From contig NZ_CP025746.1 of assembly GCF_004015185.1 (NCBI RefSeq), positions 1,567,776 through 1,631,775 on the forward strand: a DNA stretch of 64,000 nucleotides. The letters run 5' to 3'. Under the pieces are notes generated by a model, which saw nothing but the letters and a program-made list of their open reading frames with translations, made no database searches and had not been told where the DNA came from. The DNA comes from Clostridium manihotivorum (GTDB lineage Bacteria > Bacillota > Clostridia > Clostridiales > Clostridiaceae). Positions 28,699 through 37,612 of the stretch are shown here, piece after piece; position 1 is the first letter of the stretch, and the number at the start of each line of letters is the position of its first letter. The position numbers were made by a program, and so were the translations under genes.

Positions 28699-30612
28699 GT
28701 GTGCCCAGCATGGGCAACACAACTTGGCGGTGAAAGTCCGCTGTGGGCTTGGTAGTGGGAACCACTAGCTAAGGGCAAGGGTGTCCATCGTGAGGTGGAA
28801 TCTGAAGGAAGCCTAAGGCAAAGTCTCGGTCTGAGGGATACGAACTACATATAAGGCTTACTAGGAACGGACGAGTTTGCAAAACAAAACGAAGTCCAAC
28901 ACTATCCGAATTTCTAGGAGTAAATGTAGCAGATATATGAGATGAAGGTTGTTGTTCTTACCTGGGGAGGTCTGATAGATACATCGCTTACAAAGATGAA
29001 TTTCTAGGGCGATAACCTACATAGCGATATGTAACTGAACTATCAGAAGTCAGCAGAAGTCATAGTAACTCCGCTAATCGCGATAGCGGATGAAGGACTG
29101 AACTTTAAGGAGGTTTTCAAGTTTGAAAGTTTCGAAGAATACTCAAAGATTGCAGAAAACTAAATATTTAGGCTCTAGTGCCCAAGATAGAGTGGAACTC
29201 GAAGATAAGCAAAGAGTGCATAGAGAATTCTCGGCAACTCCAAAGGAGAAAATCAGTGGATTTGAATATGGCTCACTAGAAAGGATATTATCCAAGGATA
29301 ATATGAACTTGGCTCTTAAAAGAGTAATATCTAATAAAGGTAGCCACGGCGTGGACGGAATGCCAGTTTATGAACTTAAACAATTTCTGAAAACAAACTG
29401 GATATCTATTAGAGAGAATATTCTTAATGGTGAGTATAGACCAATGCCAGTTAGAAGAGTAGAAATACCAAAACCTAATGGTGGAACTAGACTCTTAGGT
29501 ATACCTACAGTTTTGGATAGACTTATCCAACAAGCTATTGCTCAAGAATTAAATAGTATTTATGATAGAAGATTTTCTGAAAGTAGCTTTGGTTTCCGCC
29601 CTCAAAGAGGAGCTAAAGATGCAATTAAGAAAGCAGAGCAGTATATCAATGAAGGCTATAGGTGGGTTGTTGATATGGACTTAGAGAAATTCTTTGATAA
29701 GGTCAACCATGATATATTAATGTATAAATTATCAAGAAGCATTAAGGATAAGAGAGTATTATCACTAATAAGGAAATACCTTCAGTCAGGAATAATGATA
29801 AATGGTGTAGTGGTCAGAAATGAAGAAGGAACTCCTCAAGGAGGACCGTTGAGTCCACTCTTATCTAACATAATGCTAGATGAACTAGATAAAGAGTTAG
29901 AAATGAGAGGTCATAAATTCTGTCGCTATGCGGACGACTGTAATATCTATGTTAAGAGTGAGAGAGCAGGTAAAAGAGTTATGGAGAACATAACTGCATT
30001 TATTGAACGTAAACTCAAACTTAAAGTAAACAGAGAGAAAAGTGCAGTAGACAGACCTTGGAGAAGAAAATTCCTAGGATTCACACTGAACCTAATGTAT
30101 GGAAAAGCATATGCATCTATATCAAAGCAATCATTAAATCGATATAAAGATAAAATTAAAGAGATACTATCTAGGTCAAAACCGATGACTTTGGAACAAA
30201 GGGTAGGAAAACTTAACCTAATTAATGTTGGGTGGATTAACTATTATGGAATAGCCAAATGCAAAGGAATAGTGGAGCACTTAGATATTTGGATAAGGAA
30301 AAGATTAAGAATGTGTATATGGAAACAGTGGAAGAAAGTTAGAACTAGATATAAAAACCTTAAGAAGCTGGGACTTGAACACTACCAAGCTATAAAGTTT
30401 GCCAATACCCGCAAAGGATACTGGCGAGTAGCAAATAGTGCAATTTTAAACACAACTCTTACAAATAAATTCTTCTCGGACTTAGGCTTAAAAAGCCTAA
30501 CGCGTCAATATATTAAAATTCATTCAACTTAAAGAACCGCCGTGTACCAGACCGGTACGCACGGTGGTGTGAGAGGACGCTGAATAAAATAATTATTCAG
30601 CTCCTACTCGAT
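28699..30612 (+). mobile_element. Group IIC intron
   Basis: Starts with GTGTG (the GUGYG boundary) at 28699, directly after the T-tract of the metK terminator; insertion behind terminators is the hallmark of class C. Domain I occupies the first ~420 bases, then a reverse transcriptase gene (29123-30532). Near the 3' end domain V is visible as GAACCGCCGTGTACC and GGTACGCACGGTGG, then a domain VI hairpin (GCTGAATAA/TTATTCAGC) and the end CTCCTACTCGAT at 30612. It appears complete at about 1.9 kb. Confidence 0.92.
29123..30532 (+). CDS. ltrA: Group IIC intron reverse transcriptase/maturase
   Basis: The 469-residue protein helps splicing of its intron and reverse-transcribes it into new sites. 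The active site is YADD at 269-272 within CRYADDCNIYVKSERAG, and the RT4-5 region EEGTPQGGPLSPLLSNIMLDELDKE is intact. The sequence closely follows the GsI-IIC type of enzyme. A maturase X domain is present (GWINYYGIAKCKGIVEHLDIWIRKRLR), and no HNH endonuclease domain follows, as usual for class C. It has a TTG start after AAGGAGGTTTTCAAG. No frame break is seen. Confidence 0.96.
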   Translation: MKVSKNTQRLQKTKYLGSSAQDRVELEDKQRVHREFSATPKEKISGFEYGSLERILSKDNMNLALKRVISNKGSHGVDGMPVYELKQFLKTNWISIRENILNGEYRPMPVRRVEIPKPNGGTRLLGIPTVLDRLIQQAIAQELNSIYDRRFSESSFGFRPQRGAKDAIKKAEQYINEGYRWVVDMDLEKFFDKVNHDILMYKLSRSIKDKRVLSLIRKYLQSGIMINGVVVRNEEGTPQGGPLSPLLSNIMLDELDKELEMRGHKFCRYADDCNIYVKSERAGKRVMENITAFIERKLKLKVNREKSAVDRPWRRKFLGFTLNLMYGKAYASISKQSLNRYKDKIKEILSRSKPMTLEQRVGKLNLINVGWINYYGIAKCKGIVEHLDIWIRKRLRMCIWKQWKKVRTRYKNLKKLGLEHYQAIKFANTRKGYWRVANSAILNTTLTNKFFSDLGLKSLTRQYIKIHST

Positions 30613-30633
30613 TGCACTTCATATAATTCCAAT

Positions 30634-31776
30634 CTAAATATCCTTATAAACAATTTTACCATTTACTAATGCTAGTTTTACATTAATGTTACCGTCGAAC
30701 AATATTAAATCTGCATCGTAGCCTTCTTTAATAAGTCCTTTCTTATTTTCAACCTTGCAATGTTTTGCTGCATTATATGTAGCCATCTTTATTATTTCAT
30801 GTAAAGCATAGTTTGTATTACGCTTAACATTTCGTACTGCTTTATCTAGGGTTAATACAGAACCAGCTAAGGATCCATTTGTAAGTCTTGCAGCACCTTC
30901 TTTCATTATCACTTTCTGGCCTCCTAGGGAGTAATCACCATCAGGCATACAGCATGCCATCATAGCGTCAGAAACTAATAATACCTTGTCTAAGCCTTTA
31001 ATTTTGTATGCAGATCTTAGAGAGGGATAGGCTATGTGTATTCCATCAGATATAGTTTCTGTGGTTATAGATGTATCAAAAATTGCACCAACAACTCCAG
31101 GCTCTCTGTGATGAAGTGGTGTCATAGCATTAAATAGATGTGTTGAGTGAGATACACCGGTATTAATAGCATCTATAGCTTCTTCATATGTGGCTTTGCT
31201 GTGTCCAATTGACACTACAATCTCATTTTGATGTAAAAACTTAATTAACTCTTTTGCACCATCCACTTCTGGAGCGATTGTTATTGCTTTAATTATTCTG
31301 ATATTATCTCCAACAATTTTTTTGAAGTTTTCTATGGTAGGCTTTAGAATAAAGCTAGGATTTTGAGCGCCTATCATGTCAGGGCTAATAAAAGGCCCTT
31401 CTAGATGAACCCCTAATATATTTGCGCCATCAGTACCTTCTTCAACGGCATAAGCTATAGCTTCAACAGATTTATTTATATCATCAGCTGATACAGTCAT
31501 TGTTGTAGGTAAAAATGACGTAGTACCGTGTTTAACTATAGTTTTAGCTATTTCATTTAATGCTGTATAAGTTCCATCCATGGTATCGTATCCTCCAGCA
31601 CCATGTATATGAACATCTATAAAGCCGGGAGATAAATATAGTCCTTTTCCGTCAATTACATCACAATCAACCTCATATGAAGGATTTATAGCTTTAATAC
31701 GGTTATTTTCAATAAGTATAGAACCTTCACTTGTATTATCTAAGAAAACAATTTTAATATTCTTAATAAGTAGCAT
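30634..31776 (-). CDS. nagA: N-acetylglucosamine-6-phosphate deacetylase
   Basis: Removes the acetyl group from GlcNAc-6-phosphate in amino-sugar and cell-wall recycling. The 380-residue amidohydrolase shows the metal motif PGFIDVHIHGAGGYDTMDG, the catalytic-pocket segment GVHLEGPFIS, the histidine in IGHSKATYEEA, HLFNAMTPLHHREPG and the C-terminal aspartate segment LVSDAMMACC. The ATG follows AACGAGGTGACTTT on the minus strand. nagB is not adjacent. The gene converges on the metK/intron region and diverges from recD2. Confidence 0.95.
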   Translation of the reverse strand: MLLIKNIKIVFLDNTSEGSILIENNRIKAINPSYEVDCDVIDGKGLYLSPGFIDVHIHGAGGYDTMDGTYTALNEIAKTIVKHGTTSFLPTTMTVSADDINKSVEAIAYAVEEGTDGANILGVHLEGPFISPDMIGAQNPSFILKPTIENFKKIVGDNIRIIKAITIAPEVDGAKELIKFLHQNEIVVSIGHSKATYEEAIDAINTGVSHSTHLFNAMTPLHHREPGVVGAIFDTSITTETISDGIHIAYPSLRSAYKIKGLDKVLLVSDAMMACCMPDGDYSLGGQKVIMKEGAARLTNGSLAGSVLTLDKAVRNVKRNTNYALHEIIKMATYNAAKHCKVENKKGLIKEGYDADLILFDGNINVKLALVNGKIVYKDI

Positions 31777-31981
31777 AAAGTCACCTCGTTATATTAAATT
31801 TCTTATTGCAAAATATATTTATATAAAACATAAAGTTTTATATTTCTATAATAATACTAAATCTAGATTATAGGAATAACCTTTAATATTTAGTTTGTGT
31901 TGAAATTATTCTGTAATTATTTAAAAATTAGATGTTGTGATATAATCTATAATAGAATATACCAAAACTAGGAGAGATAGC

Positions 31982-34231
31982 ATGGAAGTTATAAGAGGAA
32001 TAGTTGATGCAATAGTTTATAAAAACGATGAGAATGGATATGTTGTAACAAAGATAAAAGCTGATAAAGCTCTTATAACTGCAGTAGGAATAGTACCATA
32101 CATTGGAGAGGGGCAAAATCTAGAACTAAAGGGAGACTGGATATTACATAAGCAGTTTGGTAGACAGTTTAAGATTGAAGAATGTGAAGAAATATTACCT
32201 AACACGGTAGAAGCTATAGAAAAATATTTAGCATCTGGTTTAATTTACGGAATTGGACCTATAACTGCGAAAAAGATAATAAAAAGATTTGGTGAAAAGA
32301 CCCTTGAAATAATGGATAGTAATATAGAAAGATTAGGTGAAATAGAGGGAATCGGTAAAAAGAAACTTGATCTAATAATTGAGTCTTATGTATCACAGAG
32401 GGAACTGAAGAATATTATGATGTTTTTCCAGGAACATGGAGTTACTACTAATCAATGCTTAAAGATTTATAAGAGATTCGGAGGGAACTCTATAAATATT
32501 GTAAAAGATAATCCTTATGTGCTATGTGAAGAGATAACTGGGATTGGATTTAAAACCTCAGATAAAATTGCTAGATCTTTAGGGATTGAAACGGATTCAC
32601 CCTTTAGGATACAAAGTGGATTGAAATATGTAATAAATGATTTTTGTGCTAACGGAAATACTTTTATGCCAAAGGAATTGTTAACAAAAGAGGCTTCAGA
32701 AGTACTTACCGTAGATAAAAATATAATAGAAAAGAATATATATGATGCATCCCTAGATGGAAAAGTAAAAATTGAGAAGATAAACGACATAGAAGCTGTA
32801 TTTAACCTATACTATTATTATTGTGAATTAGGCATCACAAATAGGATACTTACTCTAGCTATAAGTAATTTTCAAAACATTAATTTAGATTTGGAGTTCG
32901 AAATAGAGAGTTTTGAAGAGAAAAATAGAATAAACTTCGCAAAATCACAAAAGGATGCTATAATAGGAGCCTTTACCAACGGAATAGAAATAATTACTGG
33001 CGGGCCTGGAACTGGTAAAACTACTATTATAAAGTGTATAATAGATATATATGAAAAGGCAGGACTTAGAGTTATGCTTGGAGCCCCTACAGGGAGAGCG
33101 GCTAAGCGTATGACGGAATCTACCGGACATGAAGCGAAGACTATCCATAGGCTGTTAGAAATGGGTGTAAGAGATGATGAAGATACATCTGCATTGGATA
33201 GGGAGGAAGGTTCACCATTAGAGGCTGATGTAGTAATAGTAGATGAAGCTTCTATGATAGATATAACTCTTATGAATACACTTTTAAAGGCTATAAAAGT
33301 TGGAACAAGGCTTATTATGGTTGGAGATGTGGATCAGCTGCCATCAGTAGGGCCAGGAAATGTGTTATCAGACTTGATTGAAAGTAAATTTACAATGGTT
33401 GTAAGACTGAAGGAAATATTTAGACAGGGCAATGAAAGTATGATTGTAACTAATGCTCATAGAATAAATCAGGGGGATATGCCGATACTTAATGGCAAGG
33501 ATAAAGACTTCTTTTTTATTAAAGAGGTTGATATGGATACCATACTTTTAACTGTTATTGATTTAATAAACACTAGATTACCAAAGTATAATAAGAAATG
33601 GGATAAATTAAAACAGATACAAATTCTGTCGCCTATGAAAAAAGGAATTTTGGGAGTTACAAATTTAAATAATAGACTTCAAGAAATTTTGAATCCAAAG
33701 AGTAAGGATAAGAAAGAAAAACAAATGAAAGATATGATCTTTAGAGTAGGCGACAAGGTTATGCAAACCAAAAATAATTATTCATTAAAATGGACTAGAA
33801 TAAATGGATTTGGAGAAAATGAAGGTATAGGAGTATTTAATGGAGATATGGGTGTTATTGACTCTATAGATGAAGAAAATAGAACTTTAACAGTTATATT
33901 TGAAGATGAAAGAAAAGTAGAATATGATTATATATTCCTTGATGAATTAGACTTGGCTTACGCCATAACAATACATAAAAGTCAAGGAAGTGAATTTCCT
34001 GTAGTTATAATGCCTTCCTATATGGGATCACCATTTCTTATGAATAGAAATTTACTATACACTGGAATAACAAGGGCAAAAGAATTAGTTGTTGTAGTGG
34101 GTGAAATAAAAGCCCTTAAGTATATGGTAGATAATACAAGAAGTAATGAAAGATATTCTTCACTAAAGTGGAGAATTTTAGATATTATATCTAATGATGC
34201 ATTTAATGATGTGCCAGATGAGGGAAAATAA
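31982..34231 (+). CDS. recD2: RecD2-type DNA helicase (YrrC)
   Basis: SF1B 5'-3' helicase found in bacteria without being part of RecBCD. The 749-residue protein has an N-terminal OB-like and helix-hairpin-helix region (YGIGPITAKKIIKRFGEKTLEI, GIGKKKLDLIIESY) and then the helicase core with Walker A GGPGTGKTTI from residue 340, the Walker B VVIVDEASMIDI, GDVDQLPSVGPG and the C-terminal TIHKSQGSEFPVVIMP and YTGITRAKELVVVVG. The ATG follows CTAGGAGAGATAGC. The genes downstream are competence-like, a common clostridial arrangement. Confidence 0.95.
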   Translation: MEVIRGIVDAIVYKNDENGYVVTKIKADKALITAVGIVPYIGEGQNLELKGDWILHKQFGRQFKIEECEEILPNTVEAIEKYLASGLIYGIGPITAKKIIKRFGEKTLEIMDSNIERLGEIEGIGKKKLDLIIESYVSQRELKNIMMFFQEHGVTTNQCLKIYKRFGGNSINIVKDNPYVLCEEITGIGFKTSDKIARSLGIETDSPFRIQSGLKYVINDFCANGNTFMPKELLTKEASEVLTVDKNIIEKNIYDASLDGKVKIEKINDIEAVFNLYYYYCELGITNRILTLAISNFQNINLDLEFEIESFEEKNRINFAKSQKDAIIGAFTNGIEIITGGPGTGKTTIIKCIIDIYEKAGLRVMLGAPTGRAAKRMTESTGHEAKTIHRLLEMGVRDDEDTSALDREEGSPLEADVVIVDEASMIDITLMNTLLKAIKVGTRLIMVGDVDQLPSVGPGNVLSDLIESKFTMVVRLKEIFRQGNESMIVTNAHRINQGDMPILNGKDKDFFFIKEVDMDTILLTVIDLINTRLPKYNKKWDKLKQIQILSPMKKGILGVTNLNNRLQEILNPKSKDKKEKQMKDMIFRVGDKVMQTKNNYSLKWTRINGFGENEGIGVFNGDMGVIDSIDEENRTLTVIFEDERKVEYDYIFLDELDLAYAITIHKSQGSEFPVVIMPSYMGSPFLMNRNLLYTGITRAKELVVVVGEIKALKYMVDNTRSNERYSSLKWRILDIISNDAFNDVPDEGK

Positions 34232-34270
34232 AATGGTACGCTTATATATCTAAATAAGTGAGGAGTTAAT

Positions 34271-35299
34271 ATGGTTAATATTGAGATGGATAAAAGATAT
34301 ATTGAATTAAATCATACAATTAACAAAATAAATAATTGGTATGAAAAAGACGAATGCAAGTTATTAAATATAATCACAGTTCCATACAATACGTCTAGGA
34401 TATTTAGAGAAATAGTTATAAATATTCTATCTAAAGGAAAAAAGGTGCTTTATGTAACTCAGGATGGTAATGCTAATGAGGATATGCTTAAATACCTAAA
34501 GTTATCCTTTGGTTTTAAAAGTTACTCAATTATTAGGAGTGGTGGCGACCATAGCGATACCTATCTACATTTCGTAAGTTACGAAAATATAATATTTATA
34601 GATGAAAGTTATGATTTAATAATCTATGATGATATAACTACTTTTTCTAAACAAAGCAGGCTTGAAATACAAAATTGCGTAGATTTCTTATATAAAAGAG
34701 CAAACAAAGTCATAGTTTACAGTACCGAGCTGGTTTTTATTAATTCTCCATGCATACATCTGGGTAACTGTTTTAGGATGACGCCTTTTGTTGAGCCTAG
34801 GATTATTACTACAAGGATAGATTTAAATAAAGATATTCCATATTTATTCTATGATTACTTGAAGTGGTTTAGGGAAAATAATAGAAAAGTAATTATTCAT
34901 ACTCCATGTAAAGAAAAAACTGAAATAGTATATGAATACTATAACAGCATATTGAATGTTTCCTCTAGAATGAAGCTTGTAAAAATAACAAATAGTAATG
35001 AATTGAGATTAATAGAAAAGATACATGAGATAAAAGATAAGCCGGTGATGATTGTAACCAACCTAATAGGTAAGTACTTTGAAGAGTTGGATAATATAGA
35101 TATAGTAATATATTTTGCTGAGGATAAGTTTTATGATTATAAAAAGATTGTATATCTATGTGGAAAGGTTGGTAAGGTAAGAGGGATTCAGGGAGAAGTC
35201 ATCTTACTATCAAACGAGATTTCAAATAATATGGAATATGCAAAAGACTTAGCAAGGGAGTTTAATAAAACTGCGTGGGAAAAAGGTTTATTGGAATAA
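34271..35299 (+). CDS. ComFA-like protein lacking helicase motifs
   Basis: A 342-residue protein directly upstream of and overlapping comFC, where Firmicutes encode the DNA-uptake helicase ComFA. A helicase-like outline remains: LIIYDDITTF in place of a DEAD box, and a C-terminal domain with DIVIYFAEDKFYDYKKIVYLCGKVGKVRG and GEVILLSNEISNNMEYAKDLAREF, which resembles the ComFA end. A Walker A motif is not recognisable. I call it a diverged relative that probably cannot hydrolyse ATP. The ATG follows GTGAGGAGTTAAT. Confidence 0.6.
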   Translation: MVNIEMDKRYIELNHTINKINNWYEKDECKLLNIITVPYNTSRIFREIVINILSKGKKVLYVTQDGNANEDMLKYLKLSFGFKSYSIIRSGGDHSDTYLHFVSYENIIFIDESYDLIIYDDITTFSKQSRLEIQNCVDFLYKRANKVIVYSTELVFINSPCIHLGNCFRMTPFVEPRIITTRIDLNKDIPYLFYDYLKWFRENNRKVIIHTPCKEKTEIVYEYYNSILNVSSRMKLVKITNSNELRLIEKIHEIKDKPVMIVTNLIGKYFEELDNIDIVIYFAEDKFYDYKKIVYLCGKVGKVRGIQGEVILLSNEISNNMEYAKDLAREFNKTAWEKGLLE

Positions 35300-35949
35300 T
35301 TAAGTATATACTACAGTGTATTCTTGAAGTTGTCTATCCACACTTTGATAGCTGCATAAGTTGTGGGGAAACTATAGAAGAGGAACACGTATGTAAAAAT
35401 TGTCTAAACAATATATCTTATATAAATGGTGAATATTATCTAGATAAAGATAAAAAAATAAGGTGTTTTAGTGCTGCATATTATTCTGGAACAATTAAGG
35501 AAATCATAATAAAGCTAAAGTATTCATCTAATTTTGAAAGTGCCGAATTTCTATCTAAGATACTTTTTGATAAAATAAAACGTGAGAATATTTGTGGAGA
35601 TATCATAACATATGTGCCAACTTCTAAAGTTTCTATAAAAAAGAGGGGATATAACCAGTGCAGAGTTTTAGGTAAGGAATTAGCTAGTTTGAGCGGTATT
35701 AGACTCGTAGGTACTCTAAAAAGAGTGAAAGAGGTAAAAGAGCAAAAAAGGTTAGCTGTAGATGAAAGACTTGCAAACATGGATGGAGTGTTCCAGGTTA
35801 TAGAACCTAGCGAAGTACTTGGTAAAAATGTAATACTTATAGACGATGTTCTTACAACTGGAGCAACAGTCATGAGTTGTAGGGATGTCCTAATAAAGTG
35901 TGGGGCTAACAGTGTAATCCTCTTGACTGTTGCAAAAAGTAATATATAA
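35275..35949 (+). CDS. comFC: ComF family protein (phosphoribosyltransferase-like)
   Basis: A 224-residue ComFC-type protein needed for natural DNA uptake in competent bacteria. It begins with a zinc ribbon (FDSCISCGETIEEEHVCKNCLNN, four cysteines) followed by a phosphoribosyltransferase domain with the PRPP motif NVILIDDVLTTGATVMSC and the segment YVPTSKVSIKKRGYNQ. The GTG at 35275 overlaps the end of the upstream gene by 25 bases, with AAGGGAG 14 bases away; translational coupling is likely. Its 3' end is eight bases before a large structured RNA. Confidence 0.9.
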   Translation: MGKRFIGIIKYILQCILEVVYPHFDSCISCGETIEEEHVCKNCLNNISYINGEYYLDKDKKIRCFSAAYYSGTIKEIIIKLKYSSNFESAEFLSKILFDKIKRENICGDIITYVPTSKVSIKKRGYNQCRVLGKELASLSGIRLVGTLKRVKEVKEQKRLAVDERLANMDGVFQVIEPSEVLGKNVILIDDVLTTGATVMSCRDVLIKCGANSVILLTVAKSNI

Positions 35950-35956
35950 TAGTTTA

Positions 35957-36212
35957 TAGAGGCTAGGTTTGTGGTTGAAAGTCGATGCCAGTCGCAGGCG
36001 AAACGATCCACGTAAGTCAAACAAAAGTTTTTGATGAGCATGGTGCGGCTTAGAGGTAAGTCCTGCCAGTAAAACTGAGAGTGTTAGTAGTGAGAGGTTA
36101 ATTCCGGGTAGCAAAAGCTCCAGCAGGCGAGTGTGGGGTCAAAGACCAGGTCAACTAGCTTTTAAAATTGCACAACTGTGCTGATAAGCAGTCTTTTAAA
36201 GACTGCTTTTTT
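35957..36212 (+). ncRNA. raiA-motif structured noncoding RNA (candidate)
   Basis: About 250 bases of markedly more GC-rich, purine-loop-rich sequence between comFC and the hibernation factor gene hpf/raiA, with no reading frame. Paired elements visible by eye include a closing stem GCTAG (35962-35966) with CTAGC (36155-36159), a GGTC-AAA-GACC hairpin at 36137-36147, and an intrinsic terminator at 36186-36212. The location matches that published for the raiA RNA motif of Clostridia, a conserved RNA linked in C. acetobutylicum to sporulation and aggregation. I recognise it by location, length, GC contrast and structure; no covariance model was run. Confidence 0.75.
36186..36212 (+). terminator. 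Terminator of the raiA-type RNA
   Basis: AAGCAGTCTTT pairs perfectly with AAAGACTGCTT, then TTTT. It implies that the RNA ends before hpf and is not simply its leader. Confidence 0.92.
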
Positions 36213-36715
36213 ACTTTCTAGAAAAGTATAAAGTTTCTATTATCTAAACCTATTGATATTAAGGGGGGAAAATAGCTTTTTAGGGTAGGTGGTAAAAACA
36301 GGGTATATTAGCCTGCTAGATTTTCTTCGTATACATTGGCAAAGGAAGATGCGTAAAAAAGTCCAATTAAGAAAGTAGCTTCAGTTAACTTTTTTAATAG
36401 CGAAACTTATACTTAGAAGTGTTTTAATATAAATAAAAAAATGTACAAGCCTACGAAAATTGAAGAATAACATAGATAAATAGCTTTAAGTTTATTAAAT
36501 TTTCTGTAAATTCAAAAAACTATAGTTGTCATTATTGAGGTTACTGTGTAAAATTAAATTAACAAAAGAAATTCAACTATAACAAAAACAAAAAAGGTTT
36601 ACAAAATTTAATTTATATATAAAGATTGAATAAATTTTAATATAATCTTAATATATGATTTAAAAAAATGAAAATATAATAACATAACCTTTTAATTAGG
36701 AGAGGGGCTGACCAT
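36213..36715 (+). other. Intergenic region between the structured RNA and hpf
   Basis: About 500 bases without a credible gene. It holds repeat copy B at 36311-36360 and then AT-rich sequence with the presumed hpf promoter near 36600-36660, which I cannot fix with confidence. Confidence 0.45.
36311..36360 (+). repeat. Degenerate intergenic repeat, copy B
   Basis: Core GCCTGCTAGATTTTCTT, TATACATT, AAAGGAAGATGCG and an A-run. The start of the block, about 100 bases upstream, is the post-terminator TTTACTTTCTAGAAAA segment, as in other copies. Confidence 0.6.
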
Positions 36716-37258
36716 ATGAAAGTTACAGTATTAGCAAAAAACATAGTATTAACAAATCCTTTAAAGGAAGCGGTTGAGAGGAAAATTTCTAAATTGGAGA
36801 AATATTTCACTCCGAATGTGGAAGCCAAAGCAACATTAAGTGTACAAAGAAATAGGCAGATTATAGAGGTTACAATACCTTTTAATGGTGCTATATTAAG
36901 AGGTGAAGAGGCTACAGATGACATGTACAAATCAATAGATTTAGTACAAGAAAAGATAGAAAGACAAATAAGAAAGCAGAAAACAAAGCTTTCTAGAAGA
37001 TATAATAACGCAGAGTCAGTAAGATATATAAATTTTGAAAATGTACCCAATGTAGAGGGTGATGAAAAAGAAGCTCAGATAGTTAAAACAAAGAGATTTG
37101 GCATCAAACCTATGAATGCAGAAGAAGCGGTTTTACAAATGGAACTTATAGGTCATAACTTTTTCGTTTTCCAAGATGCAGATACTAATCAGGTAAATGT
37201 AGTTTATAAGAGAAAAGATGGAGATTATGGATTAATAGAACCTGAATACGAAGATTAA
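36716..37258 (+). CDS. hpf: Ribosome hibernation promoting factor (long form)
   Basis: Binds the 30S decoding region and dimerises ribosomes into inactive 100S particles in stationary phase. The 180-residue protein has the N-terminal S30AE domain (residues 1-100, VTVLAKNIVLTNPLKEAVERKISKLEKYF) and the C-terminal dimerisation domain that marks long HPF (KRFGIKPMNAEEAVLQMELIGHNFFVFQDADTNQVNVVYKRKDG). The ATG follows TTAGGAGAGGGGCTGACCAT. It is also called RaiA/YvyD, the namesake of the upstream RNA motif. Confidence 0.96.
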   Translation: MKVTVLAKNIVLTNPLKEAVERKISKLEKYFTPNVEAKATLSVQRNRQIIEVTIPFNGAILRGEEATDDMYKSIDLVQEKIERQIRKQKTKLSRRYNNAESVRYINFENVPNVEGDEKEAQIVKTKRFGIKPMNAEEAVLQMELIGHNFFVFQDADTNQVNVVYKRKDGDYGLIEPEYED

Positions 37259-37267
37259 GATTATAAT

Positions 37268-37297
37268 ATGGGCTAACCTAACGAGGTTAGCCCATTA
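37268..37297 (+). terminator. Terminator after hpf
   Basis: Perfect 12-bp GC-rich stem ATGGGCTAACCT/AGGTTAGCCCAT with AACG loop; the T-tract is weak. Confidence 0.75.
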
Positions 37298-37612
37298 AAT
37301 ATGTAGTAGATTTTATAGCTTTTCTACCTAAGAGAAACAGCGGATTAAAAGTATGATAAGTTTATCTGGAACGTTTATTCTTTAGAAAATATTTTGAAAA
37401 TATTTAAATTTCAGCATAATAGATATATAATAAACTAAAACTAACTGGTATTATTAGAGTAGATTACATATTGTTCTTAAAATGTTTACAATATTACGTA
37501 GAATATGGTTTAATTTAACTATAAATACGAGTATCAATTATTGAAAAGTTATGTAAATAAGTGATATAATTTAGAGAGTTATGAAAATATACAGAAGTGT
37601 GAGGATAATAAC
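37298..37612 (+). other. Intergenic region before secA
   Basis: About 315 AT-rich bases with no gene; it contains the secA promoter at 37541-37570. Confidence 0.5.
37541..37570 (+). promoter_or_regulatory. Putative secA promoter
   Basis: TTGAAA at 37541-37546 and TATAAT at 37565-37570 with an 18-base spacer, 43 bases before the secA start. Confidence 0.7.
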
